Positions 1 to 8,960 are shown, counted from the first letter of the stretch. The stretch is 64,000 nucleotides of DNA from Acidobacteriaceae bacterium (GCA_019244055.1 JAFATG010000268.1:62001-126000); one strand, 5' to 3'. Notes: a model not told the origin generated them from the sequence alone. Translations and numbers: made by a program.

Positions 1-303
1 TTAGCTGTCGTGCCGGGCAATGCCGAGCTGGATTTGAAGGCGCTGGCGCGGCTGGCCGGCGATCGGAGGATGGAAGTTGCGCCTTTGAAGCAGGTTCAGC
101 CGCTCACCGGGTACATTCGAGGCGGAGTAACTGCACCGGGTTGTAAAAAAGAGTACCCGGTGTATGTAGACGAGACCGCAATCTTATTCGACGCGATCTC
201 GATTTCCGCGGGCGTGCGTGGCACTCAGATACTGCTCAGCCCTGGCGATTATCTGCGCCTCACGAACGCAGTTACAGGAGATATCGCCAAACCAAAGCAG
301 TGA
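1..303 (+). CDS. ybaK: YbaK/EbsC-family Cys-tRNA(Pro) deacylase, 5'-truncated
   Basis: Only the last ~100 codons are in the window; the reading frame is open from base 1. The visible part has the YbaK-family run LAVVPGNAELDLKALA, then LTGY(I/V)xGG with a following Gly/Pro-rich turn, and a late VDE(T/S)A strand, the order found in bacterial YbaK proteins. The family hydrolyses Cys mischarged onto tRNA(Pro) in the cytoplasm, acting as a trans-editing factor. Full-length members are about 155-160 residues, so roughly one third is missing to the left. The stop codon (301-303) abuts the stop of the convergent TIM-barrel gene. Family assignment is firm; the exact substrate is taken from the family. 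Confidence 0.85.
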   Translation, partial: LAVVPGNAELDLKALARLAGDRRMEVAPLKQVQPLTGYIRGGVTAPGCKKEYPVYVDETAILFDAISISAGVRGTQILLSPGDYLRLTNAVTGDIAKPKQ

Positions 304-1278
304 CTACGCCAGCGCGTCTTTGCAGTACTGGTAGCACTTCGCAACTTCTTGTTGTGACGTGCCCGTCCCCTTGTACTCGTATTCAATGAAAGCGGGAATC
401 GGATAGCGGTTCTGCTTTAGAAGCAGAAGAACTTGTTTGATCGGCGTGTCGCCTTCGCCCCAAGGGACATTCGGACCTTGATTCTTCTCCCGATCCTTGA
501 GGTGAAGCAAGACGATCTTACCGTGATTCTTCTGGATGAAATCCACGGCATCGTAGTTGGCTGCGGTGAAGTGGCCTATATCGAGGTTGATGCGATAGAA
601 GGGCGACATCTCCAATGCCTTTGCGAAGCTTTCGGGAGTAGCGAATTGATTCGGGTCCTTAACATCGGAGTGGCCGTGCATGGCGACAATCATTTTGTGC
701 TTCGCGGCAAACGGCACCACTCGCTGCGCTACAGGCAGAGTTGTGGAAGCGGTGATAATGTTCACGCCGAGAGCTTTCGCCATCAGGAAGCCCCGGTCAA
801 TCTCCTCGTCTGTGAAATGTTGGCCAAAGCTGTAGTTGTAGGCGTACAGATTGATTCCGGCGTCATTGAATTTTGTCTTAACGTTTGTAAAATAATCGAG
901 CGGAACCGAAACTCGCCATTGCCGCAGTTTTTCGGAGGCGGCTGCAAAAGCCGCGCGGCGTTCCTCCGGAGTCCTATTTGCGAGGCTGCGGAACATGGCC
1001 TCAGGCGCAACAGCTCCACCCTCTTCGACATGCGGTGAAAACAGCTCGCAATCTCCGAGTCCGTCGGCCGCCATGGCCTGAATGGCTTGATCGAGCGGCA
1101 GATCGCGGAAGCTGTAAGACTGAACGCCGAGCTGGACTCCGTTGATCTTGGAGTCGATCATTTTGCCGAAGGCCATGGCAGGAACGCCCGCCGCGGCTAA
1201 TTTGAGCACGTCCCTTCTAGTTGGCGTTAGGGATTTCATCATGAAAAAACGAGCATATGCGGCTTCGAGCGAGATCAC
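304..1278 (-). CDS. Tat-exported sugar phosphate isomerase/epimerase-like TIM-barrel protein
   Basis: A twin-arginine-type leader (TRRDVLKLAAAG) precedes a xylose-isomerase-like TIM barrel: LGVQSYSFRD at the first strand, MHGHSDV mid-protein, RINLDIGHF, and LHLKDREKN carrying the usual late metal ligands. The N-terminal GTG at 1278 overlaps the Ku stop codon as GTGA and has GGGAG about nine bases upstream, suggesting coupling to Ku. An ATG-ATG at 1242/1239 would shorten the leader but lacks a visible ribosome site. Such exported AP-endonuclease-2-fold proteins are expanded in Acidobacteria and Planctomycetes and are usually linked to sugar or cyclitol metabolism. The substrate cannot be read from sequence. 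Confidence 0.8.
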   Translation of the reverse strand: MISLEAAYARFFMMKSLTPTRRDVLKLAAAGVPAMAFGKMIDSKINGVQLGVQSYSFRDLPLDQAIQAMAADGLGDCELFSPHVEEGGAVAPEAMFRSLANRTPEERRAAFAAASEKLRQWRVSVPLDYFTNVKTKFNDAGINLYAYNYSFGQHFTDEEIDRGFLMAKALGVNIITASTTLPVAQRVVPFAAKHKMIVAMHGHSDVKDPNQFATPESFAKALEMSPFYRINLDIGHFTAANYDAVDFIQKNHGKIVLLHLKDREKNQGPNVPWGEGDTPIKQVLLLLKQNRYPIPAFIEYEYKGTGTSQQEVAKCYQYCKDALA

Positions 1279-2273
1279 TTTTTCCCGCTTCCGTGGGACT
1301 TGCCCTTTCGCGCCAAGGGCCGTGAAGATTCGTCCACCGAAGCTGAAGCTGAGGGCTTTCTGAGGTTCGCCAGGCTGCGCCGGAGCGCATCCGAAATATC
1401 GACTACGGCTGCAGCTCGGGAAACCTGCACCTCGGGCGAGACCGGCTGACCCGCCACTTTTCTCGCAAGAATTGATTCCAGCTTCTCGCGATAGGTATCG
1501 CGGTACTTATCAGGCTCGAAAGGCGCCGCCAGCGAGTGAATCAATGTTTGCGCGAGCGACAACTCCTTTTCGTTGACAAGGGTCGAATCGGCGCGGTACT
1601 CCTCGTCGGAGCGCACTTCGGAGGCGTAGAACATTGTGTGGGCGAGTAGTCCGGTTCGTCCCGGTCTCAGCACAATGACGTGCTCGCGGTTATGCATCGC
1701 AAACTGGGCGATTGCCACCAATCCTGTCTCGCGCATAGACGAATACAGGAGCGAATAGGCCTTCTGCCCAGCCTCTTCCGGCGTAACGTAATAGGAAGTC
1801 TCGAAGTAAACCGGATCGATTTCGGCTAACTCCACAAATTCCGAAATTTCCATGTTCGTCGAGGTCTTCGGAGAAATGTTCTTCAACTCCTCGGGTTCTA
1901 CAGTGACGAACCGGCCCTTCTCGTACTCGTAGCCTTTGACGAGAGATCGGGCAGGAAGGACCTCGCCGGTGTCAGCGTGAAGCGCGGCCTGCTTGATGGG
2001 CGTGAGAATCGGCTCTGCGTGGGCCTCTTCGCGTGGAAGTGACAATGATTGCTGCCGTTCGGGTTCAGGCTGCCGTTGCGCTATAGGCGCGGGTTTCGCG
2101 GCGGCCCGAACAGGCGCGCTTACCCGTTCTTCAGTTGTCTCGGGAGGTTCAGCCGGTTCTTCGCGGTACAGCCGCCGGAAACTGACGCGCTCGGCTCGAG
2201 CGGCCCGAAATAGGCGGACCGGAATAGAGATCAGGCCGAACGAAATGTACCCTCGCCAAACTGTGGATGCCAA
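1275..2273 (-). CDS. ku: Ku-family non-homologous end-joining protein with atypical insert
   Basis: Ku homodimers bind DNA double-strand ends and recruit ligase D. The start STVWRGYISFGLISIPVRLF is the bacterial Ku N-terminus, followed by VKGYEYEKG, a VEL.EIDPVYFE strand and FYASEVR. I place the start at TTG 2273 because AGGAG lies seven bases upstream; an ATG further up (2321) would add about 16 residues before the Ku motif. Between the first strands and VKGYEYEKG there is a ~70-residue Pro/Glu/Arg/Ala-rich insert replacing the usual short Cys-containing segment. The tail is basic and Ser-rich (about 305-332), as is common in Ku. No ligD is seen nearby. It overlaps the downstream TIM-barrel start by four bases. 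Confidence 0.9.
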   Translation of the reverse strand: MASTVWRGYISFGLISIPVRLFRAARAERVSFRRLYREEPAEPPETTEERVSAPVRAAAKPAPIAQRQPEPERQQSLSLPREEAHAEPILTPIKQAALHADTGEVLPARSLVKGYEYEKGRFVTVEPEELKNISPKTSTNMEISEFVELAEIDPVYFETSYYVTPEEAGQKAYSLLYSSMRETGLVAIAQFAMHNREHVIVLRPGRTGLLAHTMFYASEVRSDEEYRADSTLVNEKELSLAQTLIHSLAAPFEPDKYRDTYREKLESILARKVAGQPVSPEVQVSRAAAVVDISDALRRSLANLRKPSASASVDESSRPLARKGKSHGSGKK

Positions 2274-2359
2274 TTTTCCGCTCCTGATGAGTAGGATTAC
2301 CAGGGGTGGAAACCGTTTCAATCCACCTGCCGGGCTACCCTGGGCTCAGGAGCGGAACG

Positions 2360-3175
2360 TTGGCCGTTCACGCGTTTCGGATCACTCTCGCGGTTGCACT
2401 TGCCTTCGCGCTGCTGGTAGCACCGATTCCTACCACCACTCTGCGCCCGCGCACGGTTCATGAATTCGAGAAGTATGCGGCCCTCATCGAGCAGCAATTA
2501 AACGAGCGCTGGAGCGGCACGCGCCCATTCTTAGCGATTGACGAGTCGTTGCAGGAGAAGTCGAAGGTCCTCGCTGGAGAAATGCTGATTCGCCCAGGAA
2601 CGGAGGCGAATCCGATCAGTATTTCGAACGGGCTGATTCATGATTGGCTCGGCGACGTTTTTATACCCAACACGACGGTAGCGAAGGTGCTGGGAATCCT
2701 TCAGAATTATGACCGGCATCATGAAATCTATCCCGAAGTTATCGAGTCGCGGTTGATTGAGCGAAAGGGAAATGACGTGAAGGGCTACTGGCGCTTGGAG
2801 CGCAAGAATCCAATCGTGACGGTGGATTTCGATGTGTACCAGGACGCGCATTACGAGCAGATCGCGCCCAGTAAGTGGGTTTGCCGGGCTTACGCGAAGG
2901 ATATCTCAGAAGTGGACAACCCTGGGTCATCTGGCGAGAAGAAGTACTCGCCCGGCGAGGGTTCGGGCTTCCTCTGGCGTGTGTACGCATATTGGAGCTT
3001 GCAGGAGATGAGCGGCGGCGTTCTTGCGGAGAATCGTAGCCTGTCCCTCTCGCGCGACATCCCTTTGGCAGTCTCCTGGATCATCAAGCCCTTTGTCCAG
3101 GATGTTCCGAGACAATCTTTGGAATCTACCCTGAAGAACACTCGCAGGGCCGTCGCGAGCGCTCCGTTGAATTGA
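2360..3175 (+). CDS. Exported protein of unknown function, START/SRPBCC-like
   Basis: The predicted protein is 271 residues with an N-terminal hydrophobic segment (about residues 7-24) fitting a Sec signal peptide or anchor. I choose TTG 2360: AGGAG sits seven bases upstream, mirroring the divergent Ku gene, and it starts just before the signal. The middle (VAKVLGILQNYDRHHEIYPEVIESRL, then a WRLERKNPIVTVDFDVYQ strand) resembles lipid-binding SRPBCC proteins found in acidobacterial genomes. No catalytic residues are recognisable. It is divergent from Ku with an 86-base shared upstream region, so the two could share control. Function unknown. Confidence 0.7.
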   Translation: MAVHAFRITLAVALAFALLVAPIPTTTLRPRTVHEFEKYAALIEQQLNERWSGTRPFLAIDESLQEKSKVLAGEMLIRPGTEANPISISNGLIHDWLGDVFIPNTTVAKVLGILQNYDRHHEIYPEVIESRLIERKGNDVKGYWRLERKNPIVTVDFDVYQDAHYEQIAPSKWVCRAYAKDISEVDNPGSSGEKKYSPGEGSGFLWRVYAYWSLQEMSGGVLAENRSLSLSRDIPLAVSWIIKPFVQDVPRQSLESTLKNTRRAVASAPLN

Positions 3176-3248
3176 TTCCCCGCGCTGAAATGATTCGCGG
3201 CGCGTACCAGTGTCTGGCCATCACGCATCCAGTAAACAGGAATCCATC

Positions 3249-3443
3249 ATGTTCGGAAAGCAAGGAAGAGGGCTCAAGCTCCTCAAGATTCTGGCGGGAA
3301 TCGCAATACCTCTCGGCGCGGTGTGGTTTTGGAGGCGGAATTGCACTTGCCGGGACCAAACCGAGAGAGACAAGCAAGACCAGCTCCAAGAGATCGCTGT
3401 CGAGGACAGTTTTCCTGCAAGCGACCCGCCCGCAAGCTGGTGA
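3249..3443 (+). CDS. Small single-pass membrane protein with FPASDPPAxW tail
   Basis: 64 residues: a basic N-terminus (MFGKQGRGLKLLK), one transmembrane helix (ILAGIAIPLGAVWFW), a CTC pair, a charged stretch and the terminal motif VEDSFPASDPPASW. That C-terminal motif recurs in many small uncharacterised bacterial proteins, which makes the frame credible despite its size. AGGA lies seven bases before the ATG. A longer version from 3210 has no ribosome site. Role unknown. Confidence 0.65.
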   Translation: MFGKQGRGLKLLKILAGIAIPLGAVWFWRRNCTCRDQTERDKQDQLQEIAVEDSFPASDPPASW

Positions 3444-3478
3444 GCCAACGGGAAATTCCGCTATACTGATGCCTGATA

Positions 3479-4030
3479 ATGCGTGAGAAGGCTTCCTCCT
3501 TTCAACCCGTTGCGTTTACATTGACCGTCGCCGCGGCGCTTCTGCGGCTGGCTCCCCATCCACCGAACTTCACTCCGGTCGGCGGTGTTGCGCTATTCGG
3601 CGGAGCGAGGCTACGGGGTTGGCAGGCGTACGGGATTCCAGTCCTGGCCATGCTGGTGACCGACCCGATTCTGAGCCGCTTGGCCGGTTATTCTGCCTAT
3701 TCCTGGGCGACTGTCGTCATTTATGCTTGTTTTCTGATCAACGTGGTTCTCGGTCGCGTGTTTCTCAGACACACTTCGAACCCCGCGCGAATTGCCTCTA
3801 TCGTGTTAATCGGAAGCATTCAGTTCTTTCTGCTCACAAACCTTTATGAATGGTGGGCGGGCGTGTCGCTGTATCCGCATACCTGGACGGGATTAGTCAC
3901 GTGCTATGAGGCTGCGCTTCCCTTCTTCGGGCGCACGCTTCTGGGGGATCTCTTCTACTCGGCAGTACTGTTCGGTGCTCACGCGTTCGTCAGCCGAAAG
4001 CTCGAGGCCAACAAAACGGCTGCAGCTTGA
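3479..4030 (+). CDS. DUF6580-like integral membrane protein
   Basis: 183 residues with about five hydrophobic helices. The signature PNFTPVGGVALFGGA near residues 29-43 and the late ENLYEWW-type / HTWxGLxxCYxAALPFFxxTLLGDLFY block match a family of small predicted membrane transporters (DUF6580). Related families include cobalt/vitamin-uptake S-components, but no energy-coupling genes are adjacent, so transport is only a possibility. It faces the MacB-like permease gene convergently with 22 bases between the stops. Confidence 0.75.
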   Translation: MREKASSFQPVAFTLTVAAALLRLAPHPPNFTPVGGVALFGGARLRGWQAYGIPVLAMLVTDPILSRLAGYSAYSWATVVIYACFLINVVLGRVFLRHTSNPARIASIVLIGSIQFFLLTNLYEWWAGVSLYPHTWTGLVTCYEAALPFFGRTLLGDLFYSAVLFGAHAFVSRKLEANKTAAA

Positions 4031-4052
4031 GTCTGCTTACGCTCTAGGCTGT

Positions 4053-5258
4053 TTACTCGTAGCGCAACGCTTCCGTCGGATTAAGCTGCGAAGCGCGCCT
4101 TGCCGGCAAGAGGCCGAAGCCGACCCCTACGGCAAACGAAACCGCAAAAGCAACGAGCACGGAAAGCAAAGAAATGGGCACGTGCACCTGCTGCGTGATC
4201 AGGCGAACGCTGAGGGGCAGAGCCAGTCCGACTATGATTCCGACGAAGCCGCCGCTGAGGCTGATGAGAACGGATTCGACCAGAAACTGCAGCAGTACAT
4301 CTCGGCGGGAGGCGCCCACGGCCATGCGAAGTCCAATCTCGCGGGTTCGCTCTGTAACGGTAACCAGCATGATGTTCATGATGCCGATTCCCGAGATCAA
4401 CAGGGCAATCGTCGAGACGATGATCAATACGATCGTGAGAATGGTCGCGATCCGATCCGCCGTTTCCAGGATCGCGCTCAAATTCTGCACATTGTACTTC
4501 GCTCCAGCCCGATGGCGCCGCTCCAGGATGTCGTTGACCTGCTGAGTCACGCTGAGCACATCGGCCGCATTGCGTACCGCGATGTAGACAGGGTTGATGC
4601 GCTCATACGGCATGAAGTACTCCATCACCGTAATTGGGACCAGGATAGTTTCGTCCGTGATCTCACCCTGCCCCATGGTGGTGGTCTTCTCACGGAAGGT
4701 CCCGATTACAGTGAACTCGAGCTGGCTGATTTTGATAGTCTGACCCAGCGCAGCCTGCTGGCTTCCGAACATCTTGACCGCCAGCTTGTCTATGAGCATT
4801 GCGACATGCTCGCGTAGGGTCACGTCGCTTTCATCGATTGCGCGGCCATTCAGGATAACGAGATTGCGAACCGTTGCGTACTGATCGTCAACGCCATCCA
4901 CCGTAACCTCTCGCACTTTGCCGTTCGTCACGATTTTGTCGTGCGTGTTCATTACGGCTGACGCTGCGATGATCGTGCTCCCCAGGTCCTCGCGTATCGC
5001 TTGTACGTCGCCAAGCTTGACGAAGTCGCCTTCCACTTCGGCGATATTCTGTCCACCGGCTTCGTAATCCGCATACACGAGATTCGAGCCGATTCCGCGA
5101 ATCTGGTCGAGGATCAGATCCTTGCTGGCAAGAGAAATGGTGACGACGAGAATGACGGACGCATTCCCGATGATGAGCCCCAGAGCTGTGAGAAACGTAC
5201 GAAGGCGGTTCGCGTGCAGAGCCTGCAGGCTGAAGCTGACCGCCTCGGTGAGGTTCAT
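4053..5258 (-). CDS. MacB/FtsX-type ABC transporter permease
   Basis: 401 residues with the MacB layout: cytoplasmic start NLTEAVSFSLQALHANRLRTFLT, TM1 (ALGLIIGNASVILVVTIS), a ~220-residue periplasmic domain, then three C-terminal FtsX helices including the ISGIGIMNIMLVTVTERTREIGLRMAVGA block. Such permeases work with a separate MacB-like ATPase and a periplasmic adaptor in mechanotransmission or export. Neither partner is adjacent, so it is an orphan permease here. Normal GIG(V/I)MNIML residues are intact. The 66-base gap to the TPR gene upstream would allow cotranscription. Confidence 0.87.
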   Translation of the reverse strand: MNLTEAVSFSLQALHANRLRTFLTALGLIIGNASVILVVTISLASKDLILDQIRGIGSNLVYADYEAGGQNIAEVEGDFVKLGDVQAIREDLGSTIIAASAVMNTHDKIVTNGKVREVTVDGVDDQYATVRNLVILNGRAIDESDVTLREHVAMLIDKLAVKMFGSQQAALGQTIKISQLEFTVIGTFREKTTTMGQGEITDETILVPITVMEYFMPYERINPVYIAVRNAADVLSVTQQVNDILERRHRAGAKYNVQNLSAILETADRIATILTIVLIIVSTIALLISGIGIMNIMLVTVTERTREIGLRMAVGASRRDVLLQFLVESVLISLSGGFVGIIVGLALPLSVRLITQQVHVPISLLSVLVAFAVSFAVGVGFGLLPARRASQLNPTEALRYE

Positions 5259-5323
5259 CTACTCTCAGTGATACCAACCGGGAGAGATGCGGAGCGGAAA
5301 TCCTGCACGGGTACCCATATTGG

Positions 5324-6187
5324 TTATGCGCCGCCAACTTGCCTCAGCAGCCGAACCGCTTCCTGCTTAGGCGGATCGTCGGCCGTGACGGGCGCTTGCA
5401 CGTATTTGACCAGCAACTCCTTTGCTTCGTCCAGGTTTCGCTTCTGCTGAATATAAATGCCGGCAGTCGCCAGCCATAGACGGGGCGAATTCGGGGCCGT
5501 CTGCCGCGCTTGAGAAAGAACGGAGTCACTCTCGCTCACGTGCCCCTGACTAGCCAGCAGCTTGGCGAGTTCTATCAAATGGCCGACGCTTCGCGGCGCC
5601 GCGGCGATGGATTGCCGCAGTTCCCGTTCTGCGTCGTGGTATTCCTTCTTTTTCTGGGCGACCTTCGATCGCTGAAAATAGGCCTGAGCAGGATCGACGG
5701 CAGCCATTTTGGCGGTAACTCCGAGCGCCTTGTCGTATCCACCGCCCATAAAGCCCGGGGCTTCCAAGTAATAGTCGAAAAGATCATCCAGAGCATCACT
5801 ATTTCGCGGATCCAATGCCACCGATTGCTCAAAAGCCTGGCGAGCCTTGGAAGCCCATCCGATCGCAGATAGTGGATTGGAAGTTTCCGCGCGCCTACCG
5901 TACGCTCGACCAAGCCAATCCGTGTACTCGGCGTTTTGAGGACAGCCCTGAACAGCTTTTTCCAGGAACCCGCTCGCTTTTTTGAAATCAGCGAGCATGA
6001 AGTAATCGCGCCCGAGCAGGAATTGCACCGCCGGGTCCGTAGACTGTTTATCGAGCAGCGCGATCGAGCGCTCGTAATCGGTGTGCGTATACAACTCCTC
6101 CGCCCGATTTGGCGCCGCCGAAAAGCCGGGAAGTGACGCTAGCGCGAGCGCGCCTACAAGAATCCGCACGCGAATATCTTGAGACAA
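5324..6187 (-). CDS. Secreted TPR-repeat protein
   Basis: 287 residues with a signal peptide (VRILVGALALASLPGFSAA) followed by 5-6 TPR-like helical pairs, for example AVQFLLGRDYFMLADFKKASGFLEKAV and KARQAFEQSVALDPRNSDALDDLFDYYLEAP. TPR arrays bind proteins; no enzymatic domain is present. It lies upstream of, and is possibly cotranscribed with, the MacB-like permease. It is divergent from the second TPR gene at 6331 across a 143-base control region. Confidence 0.75.
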   Translation of the reverse strand: MSQDIRVRILVGALALASLPGFSAAPNRAEELYTHTDYERSIALLDKQSTDPAVQFLLGRDYFMLADFKKASGFLEKAVQGCPQNAEYTDWLGRAYGRRAETSNPLSAIGWASKARQAFEQSVALDPRNSDALDDLFDYYLEAPGFMGGGYDKALGVTAKMAAVDPAQAYFQRSKVAQKKKEYHDAERELRQSIAAAPRSVGHLIELAKLLASQGHVSESDSVLSQARQTAPNSPRLWLATAGIYIQQKRNLDEAKELLVKYVQAPVTADDPPKQEAVRLLRQVGGA

Positions 6188-6300
6188 AGCAACCTCTTTT
6201 GTTTTGCCTTTTATTTTAAGCCAATTAACCAGATGTTCACGAGCGGCTCGAGGTTGCGGCGGACCGCGCCAGAACGTTCGGAAGGTATAGTATTGTTAGG

Positions 6301-6320
6301 CTGAATTTCATTCAGGAAGG
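6301..6320 (+). promoter_or_regulatory. Inverted repeat against the ribosome site of the 6331 gene
   Basis: CTGAAT-TTC-ATTCAG (6301-6315) forms a perfect six-base inverted repeat with a three-base loop. It runs directly into the AGGAAGG ribosome site (6314-6320), ten bases before the ATG. TATAGT (6285-6290) just upstream looks like a -10 element. The repeat could be an operator or a leader hairpin that occludes ribosome binding; only its position supports this. Confidence 0.35.
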
Positions 6321-6330
6321 TAACAAACCT

Positions 6331-7530
6331 ATGCTCGCTCAGTTGCGACGCTCGCTCCTCTTGACCGGTTTCGCTCTCCTGGCGGCCGGCTGTGTCTGGG
6401 CTCAAACTACGACGATTGAAGGTGACGTCAAGGGTGCGAACGGAGAGGGCGTCAAAGGCGCGGTAATTCACTTAACACGTACAGACATTAAGGGAAATTA
6501 CGAAGTCAAATCTGACAAGAAGGGCCATTGGATCTACACGGGCTTGCCCATGGGTAAGTTCGACATCACCTGCTCCATCAACGGCCAAGTAGTCGACAAA
6601 GTGAACGGCGTCCAATCGAAGTACGGCGACCCGACCGAAGTCAATTTTGACGCGGCTAAAGCTGCACAGCAGCAAGCCGCAGCGCAGCAAGCCAACGCGA
6701 GCGGCGAGTTAAGCCAAGACCAAGCTCGCGGCATGAGCAAAGAGCAGAAAGAGCAGTATGAAGCTCAATTGAAGAAGAACTCCGAGGCTATCAAGAAGAA
6801 CAAGGCTCTGAACGACACCTTCAACGCGGGGCAAGACGCGCTGAAGGCCGCGCAGGCCGATACCGATCAGGCAAAGAAAGCCACGGATTACCAGACTGCC
6901 GTTGACGCCTTCAACAAGGGCGCGGAAATGGATGCCGGCCAGGCGGCGATCTGGAACAGCCTCGGCGAAGCGTACACCGGGCTGGCAAAGACCCAAACGG
7001 GAGACGCTCAGACGAAATCCTATGATCAGGCCGTCGACGCTTACAAGAAGAGCCTTGCGCTCCCACCGCCTAAAGGGCAGGAGAATGATGATGCTAAGCG
7101 GCAGGCCGCAATTTACAACCAGATCGGAAACATCTATGGTGCCGAAAAGAAGATGCCCGAAGCCACCGACGCTTTGAACAAGGCGGCTCAACTGGATCCA
7201 GCAATGGCCGCAAAGGCCAATTTCAATATGGGCGCAAATCTGGTCAACGGCGGACACCCGGATCAGGCAGCCGAGTTTTTCAAGAAGGCCGCCGATGCCG
7301 ATCCAAATTATGCTGAGGCCTGGTTTCAATACGGCAGTTTGCTCATGATGAAGGGTGCCGTTGATCCGAAGACTGGGCAGCAGACCTATCCTCCAGATAC
7401 GGCAACAGCTTTGAAGAAATACCTGGAACTCGATCCAAACGGCAAGCACGCGCAAGAAGCGACTTCGATGCTGCAGGCCATGGGTGAGAAGGTACAGACC
7501 AACGTGACGGTTAAAAAACCGAAGAAGTAG
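6331..7530 (+). CDS. Exported carboxypeptidase-regulatory-like/TPR protein
   Basis: 399 residues. The N-terminus has a signal peptide with a lipobox-like LLAAGC at about residues 17-22, so it may be a lipoprotein; a VWAQ cleavage site just after is the alternative. Residues ~27-105 form a carboxypeptidase-regulatory-like beta-sandwich (IEGDVKGANGEGVKGAVIHL... SDKKGHWIYTGLPMGKFDI). An Ala/Gln/Lys-rich linker follows (~110-160), then 4-5 TPR units to residue ~385. This domain mix is typical of acidobacterial envelope proteins. It probably acts in protein binding or scaffolding outside the cytoplasmic membrane. Confidence 0.75.
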   Translation: MLAQLRRSLLLTGFALLAAGCVWAQTTTIEGDVKGANGEGVKGAVIHLTRTDIKGNYEVKSDKKGHWIYTGLPMGKFDITCSINGQVVDKVNGVQSKYGDPTEVNFDAAKAAQQQAAAQQANASGELSQDQARGMSKEQKEQYEAQLKKNSEAIKKNKALNDTFNAGQDALKAAQADTDQAKKATDYQTAVDAFNKGAEMDAGQAAIWNSLGEAYTGLAKTQTGDAQTKSYDQAVDAYKKSLALPPPKGQENDDAKRQAAIYNQIGNIYGAEKKMPEATDALNKAAQLDPAMAAKANFNMGANLVNGGHPDQAAEFFKKAADADPNYAEAWFQYGSLLMMKGAVDPKTGQQTYPPDTATALKKYLELDPNGKHAQEATSMLQAMGEKVQTNVTVKKPKK

Positions 7531-7590
7531 TTCGGGAATCCCCGTCAAATTTAAGTGTGGGCAGTGGTTCGCTCACACACTCGTTAAATC

Positions 7591-7899
7591 ATGTTTCGCG
7601 CCATCCTCGAATTGATCATCACAATCATCGTTGTGATGGCGGCCAGGGCTATATTGAACAGCTTCCTTCGAGGTTTATCTAAAGCCTCCCGGGACGCGTT
7701 CCAGGAATCGCAGCACCAGAACCAGCGCAATTCGGGTCCAGCAACGCCCCCCGCCAGCGCGGCCGGCGAATTGCACAGGGATCCCGTTTGCGGCACCTAC
7801 GTTGCCGAATCGACCCGCTTTCGACGGCAAGCTGGCGGACAGACCTTTTATTACTGCTCTGAAAACTGCCGGGAAAAGCATGCCCTCGTGGCGCGATAG
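7591..7899 (+). CDS. Membrane-anchored YHS-domain protein
   Basis: 102 residues: an N-terminal transmembrane helix (MFRAILELIITIIVVMAARAIL), a Gln/Asn/Pro-rich linker, then a compact YHS-like domain DPVCGTYVAESTRFRRQAGGQTFYYCSENCREKH. The three cysteines in the DPVCG...YYCSxxCR pattern are those used for metal binding in YHS/TRASH domains. A role in metal sensing or handling is plausible but not shown. It converges on the aldo/keto reductase with six bases between stops. A weak hairpin (AGTGTG...CACACT, 7554-7581) lies between the preceding gene and this one. Confidence 0.75.
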   Translation: MFRAILELIITIIVVMAARAILNSFLRGLSKASRDAFQESQHQNQRNSGPATPPASAAGELHRDPVCGTYVAESTRFRRQAGGQTFYYCSENCREKHALVAR

Positions 7900-7905
7900 G
7901 CAAAC

Positions 7906-8901
7906 TTATACAGTAGCTTCGGTCAACCACTGCGGATGCTGGATGGTTCCGTCGAACTCCGTAGTAGTTTTGAAGGGCTCGAATTCACCGTTCTGCGCGG
8001 CCGAGCGGGTCTTGGCCAAGATCGCGATCACTTGAGCCTCTGTCATCGGCCGAAAAGTCCGGGCCGCCTCGAACGCCTGATCGAGAATCCGCATAGTGTC
8101 ACATCCCGTAATCACGACAGAGGTCGGCAGATTGAGCGCATAATGCAGACACTCTATCGGAGTGACCGTATTGCTCTGCAGAATGATGCCGCTTCCCATT
8201 GGCTTCATTCCCAGCACGGCAATTCCCTGCTCCACCAGTTTCGGCACAACATTATTCGCGAAGCTGCGGAAATGAGCATCCATCGGATTCAGCGGCATTT
8301 GGCAGCTATCGAAATGGAAGTTGTGCTGTTTCGCGACATCGAGCATCCGTTCGTGAACTAAGGGATCTTTGTGCCCGGTGAAACCGATATATCGGATCTT
8401 GCCGGCCTGCTTAGCTGCAAGGAGAGCCTCGAGCGCGCCGCCTTTGGCGAAAAAGCGATCCGGATCATCCAGACGGATGTTCTCGTGGAACTGGATCAGG
8501 TTGATGTGATCCGTTTGGAGCCGCTGTAAAGATTGATCAATCTGGGCCGCCGCGGCTTTTTTGGTCCGGCCATCGAACTTGGTCATCAGAAATGCCTTCT
8601 GTCGGTAACCGTCGCGAAGAGCCTTCCCCATGCGGATCTCTGACACGCCGTCGGCGTAATCCCAGCAATTATCGAGGAACGTAATCCCCCGATCCAACGC
8701 TGAACGGACAATCCGAATGGCCTCTTGCTCGGACGGCACCGAAATGTGATACCCGCCCAGCCCAATAGCAGAGACACGCTCGCCGGTGCTCCCCAATTGG
8801 CGGTAGATCATGCCGGATGACGCCGTTTCGGTGGATTGCGCTCGGGCCAGAGCTGCCAGTCCCGCGCCCGCAATCAGATTCAATGCCTCTCGCCTGTCCA
8901 T
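7906..8901 (-). CDS. Exported aldo/keto reductase
   Basis: 331 residues from ATG 8901, preceded by GAGGA; a start at 8928 is possible but lacks a ribosome site. The leader MDRREALNLIAGAGLAALARA is signal-like (RR then a hydrophobic stretch). The barrel follows with GLGGYHIS, the catalytic Asp-Tyr segment FLDNCWDYADG, Lys in FLMTKFDG and His in IQFHENI, so the catalytic tetrad appears complete. C-terminal TSVVITGCDTM is the cofactor-binding end. NAD(P)H-dependent carbonyl reduction is the family reaction. Export would make the cofactor source puzzling unless it is folded before Tat transport. Confidence 0.85.
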   Translation of the reverse strand: MDRREALNLIAGAGLAALARAQSTETASSGMIYRQLGSTGERVSAIGLGGYHISVPSEQEAIRIVRSALDRGITFLDNCWDYADGVSEIRMGKALRDGYRQKAFLMTKFDGRTKKAAAAQIDQSLQRLQTDHINLIQFHENIRLDDPDRFFAKGGALEALLAAKQAGKIRYIGFTGHKDPLVHERMLDVAKQHNFHFDSCQMPLNPMDAHFRSFANNVVPKLVEQGIAVLGMKPMGSGIILQSNTVTPIECLHYALNLPTSVVITGCDTMRILDQAFEAARTFRPMTEAQVIAILAKTRSAAQNGEFEPFKTTTEFDGTIQHPQWLTEATV

Positions 8902-8960
8902 TTGCCTATCCTCTACTCGAATTGACAATGACGGCCGCCCCTGCTGTTACAACGGAAATA

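Noticed and set aside
6709-7548. 279-codon open frame on the minus strand across the TPR gene
   Set aside because: It is antisense to a gene with a signal peptide, domain motifs and TPRs; the Leu/Ile/Val-rich translation is what such a codon-biased gene gives in reverse.
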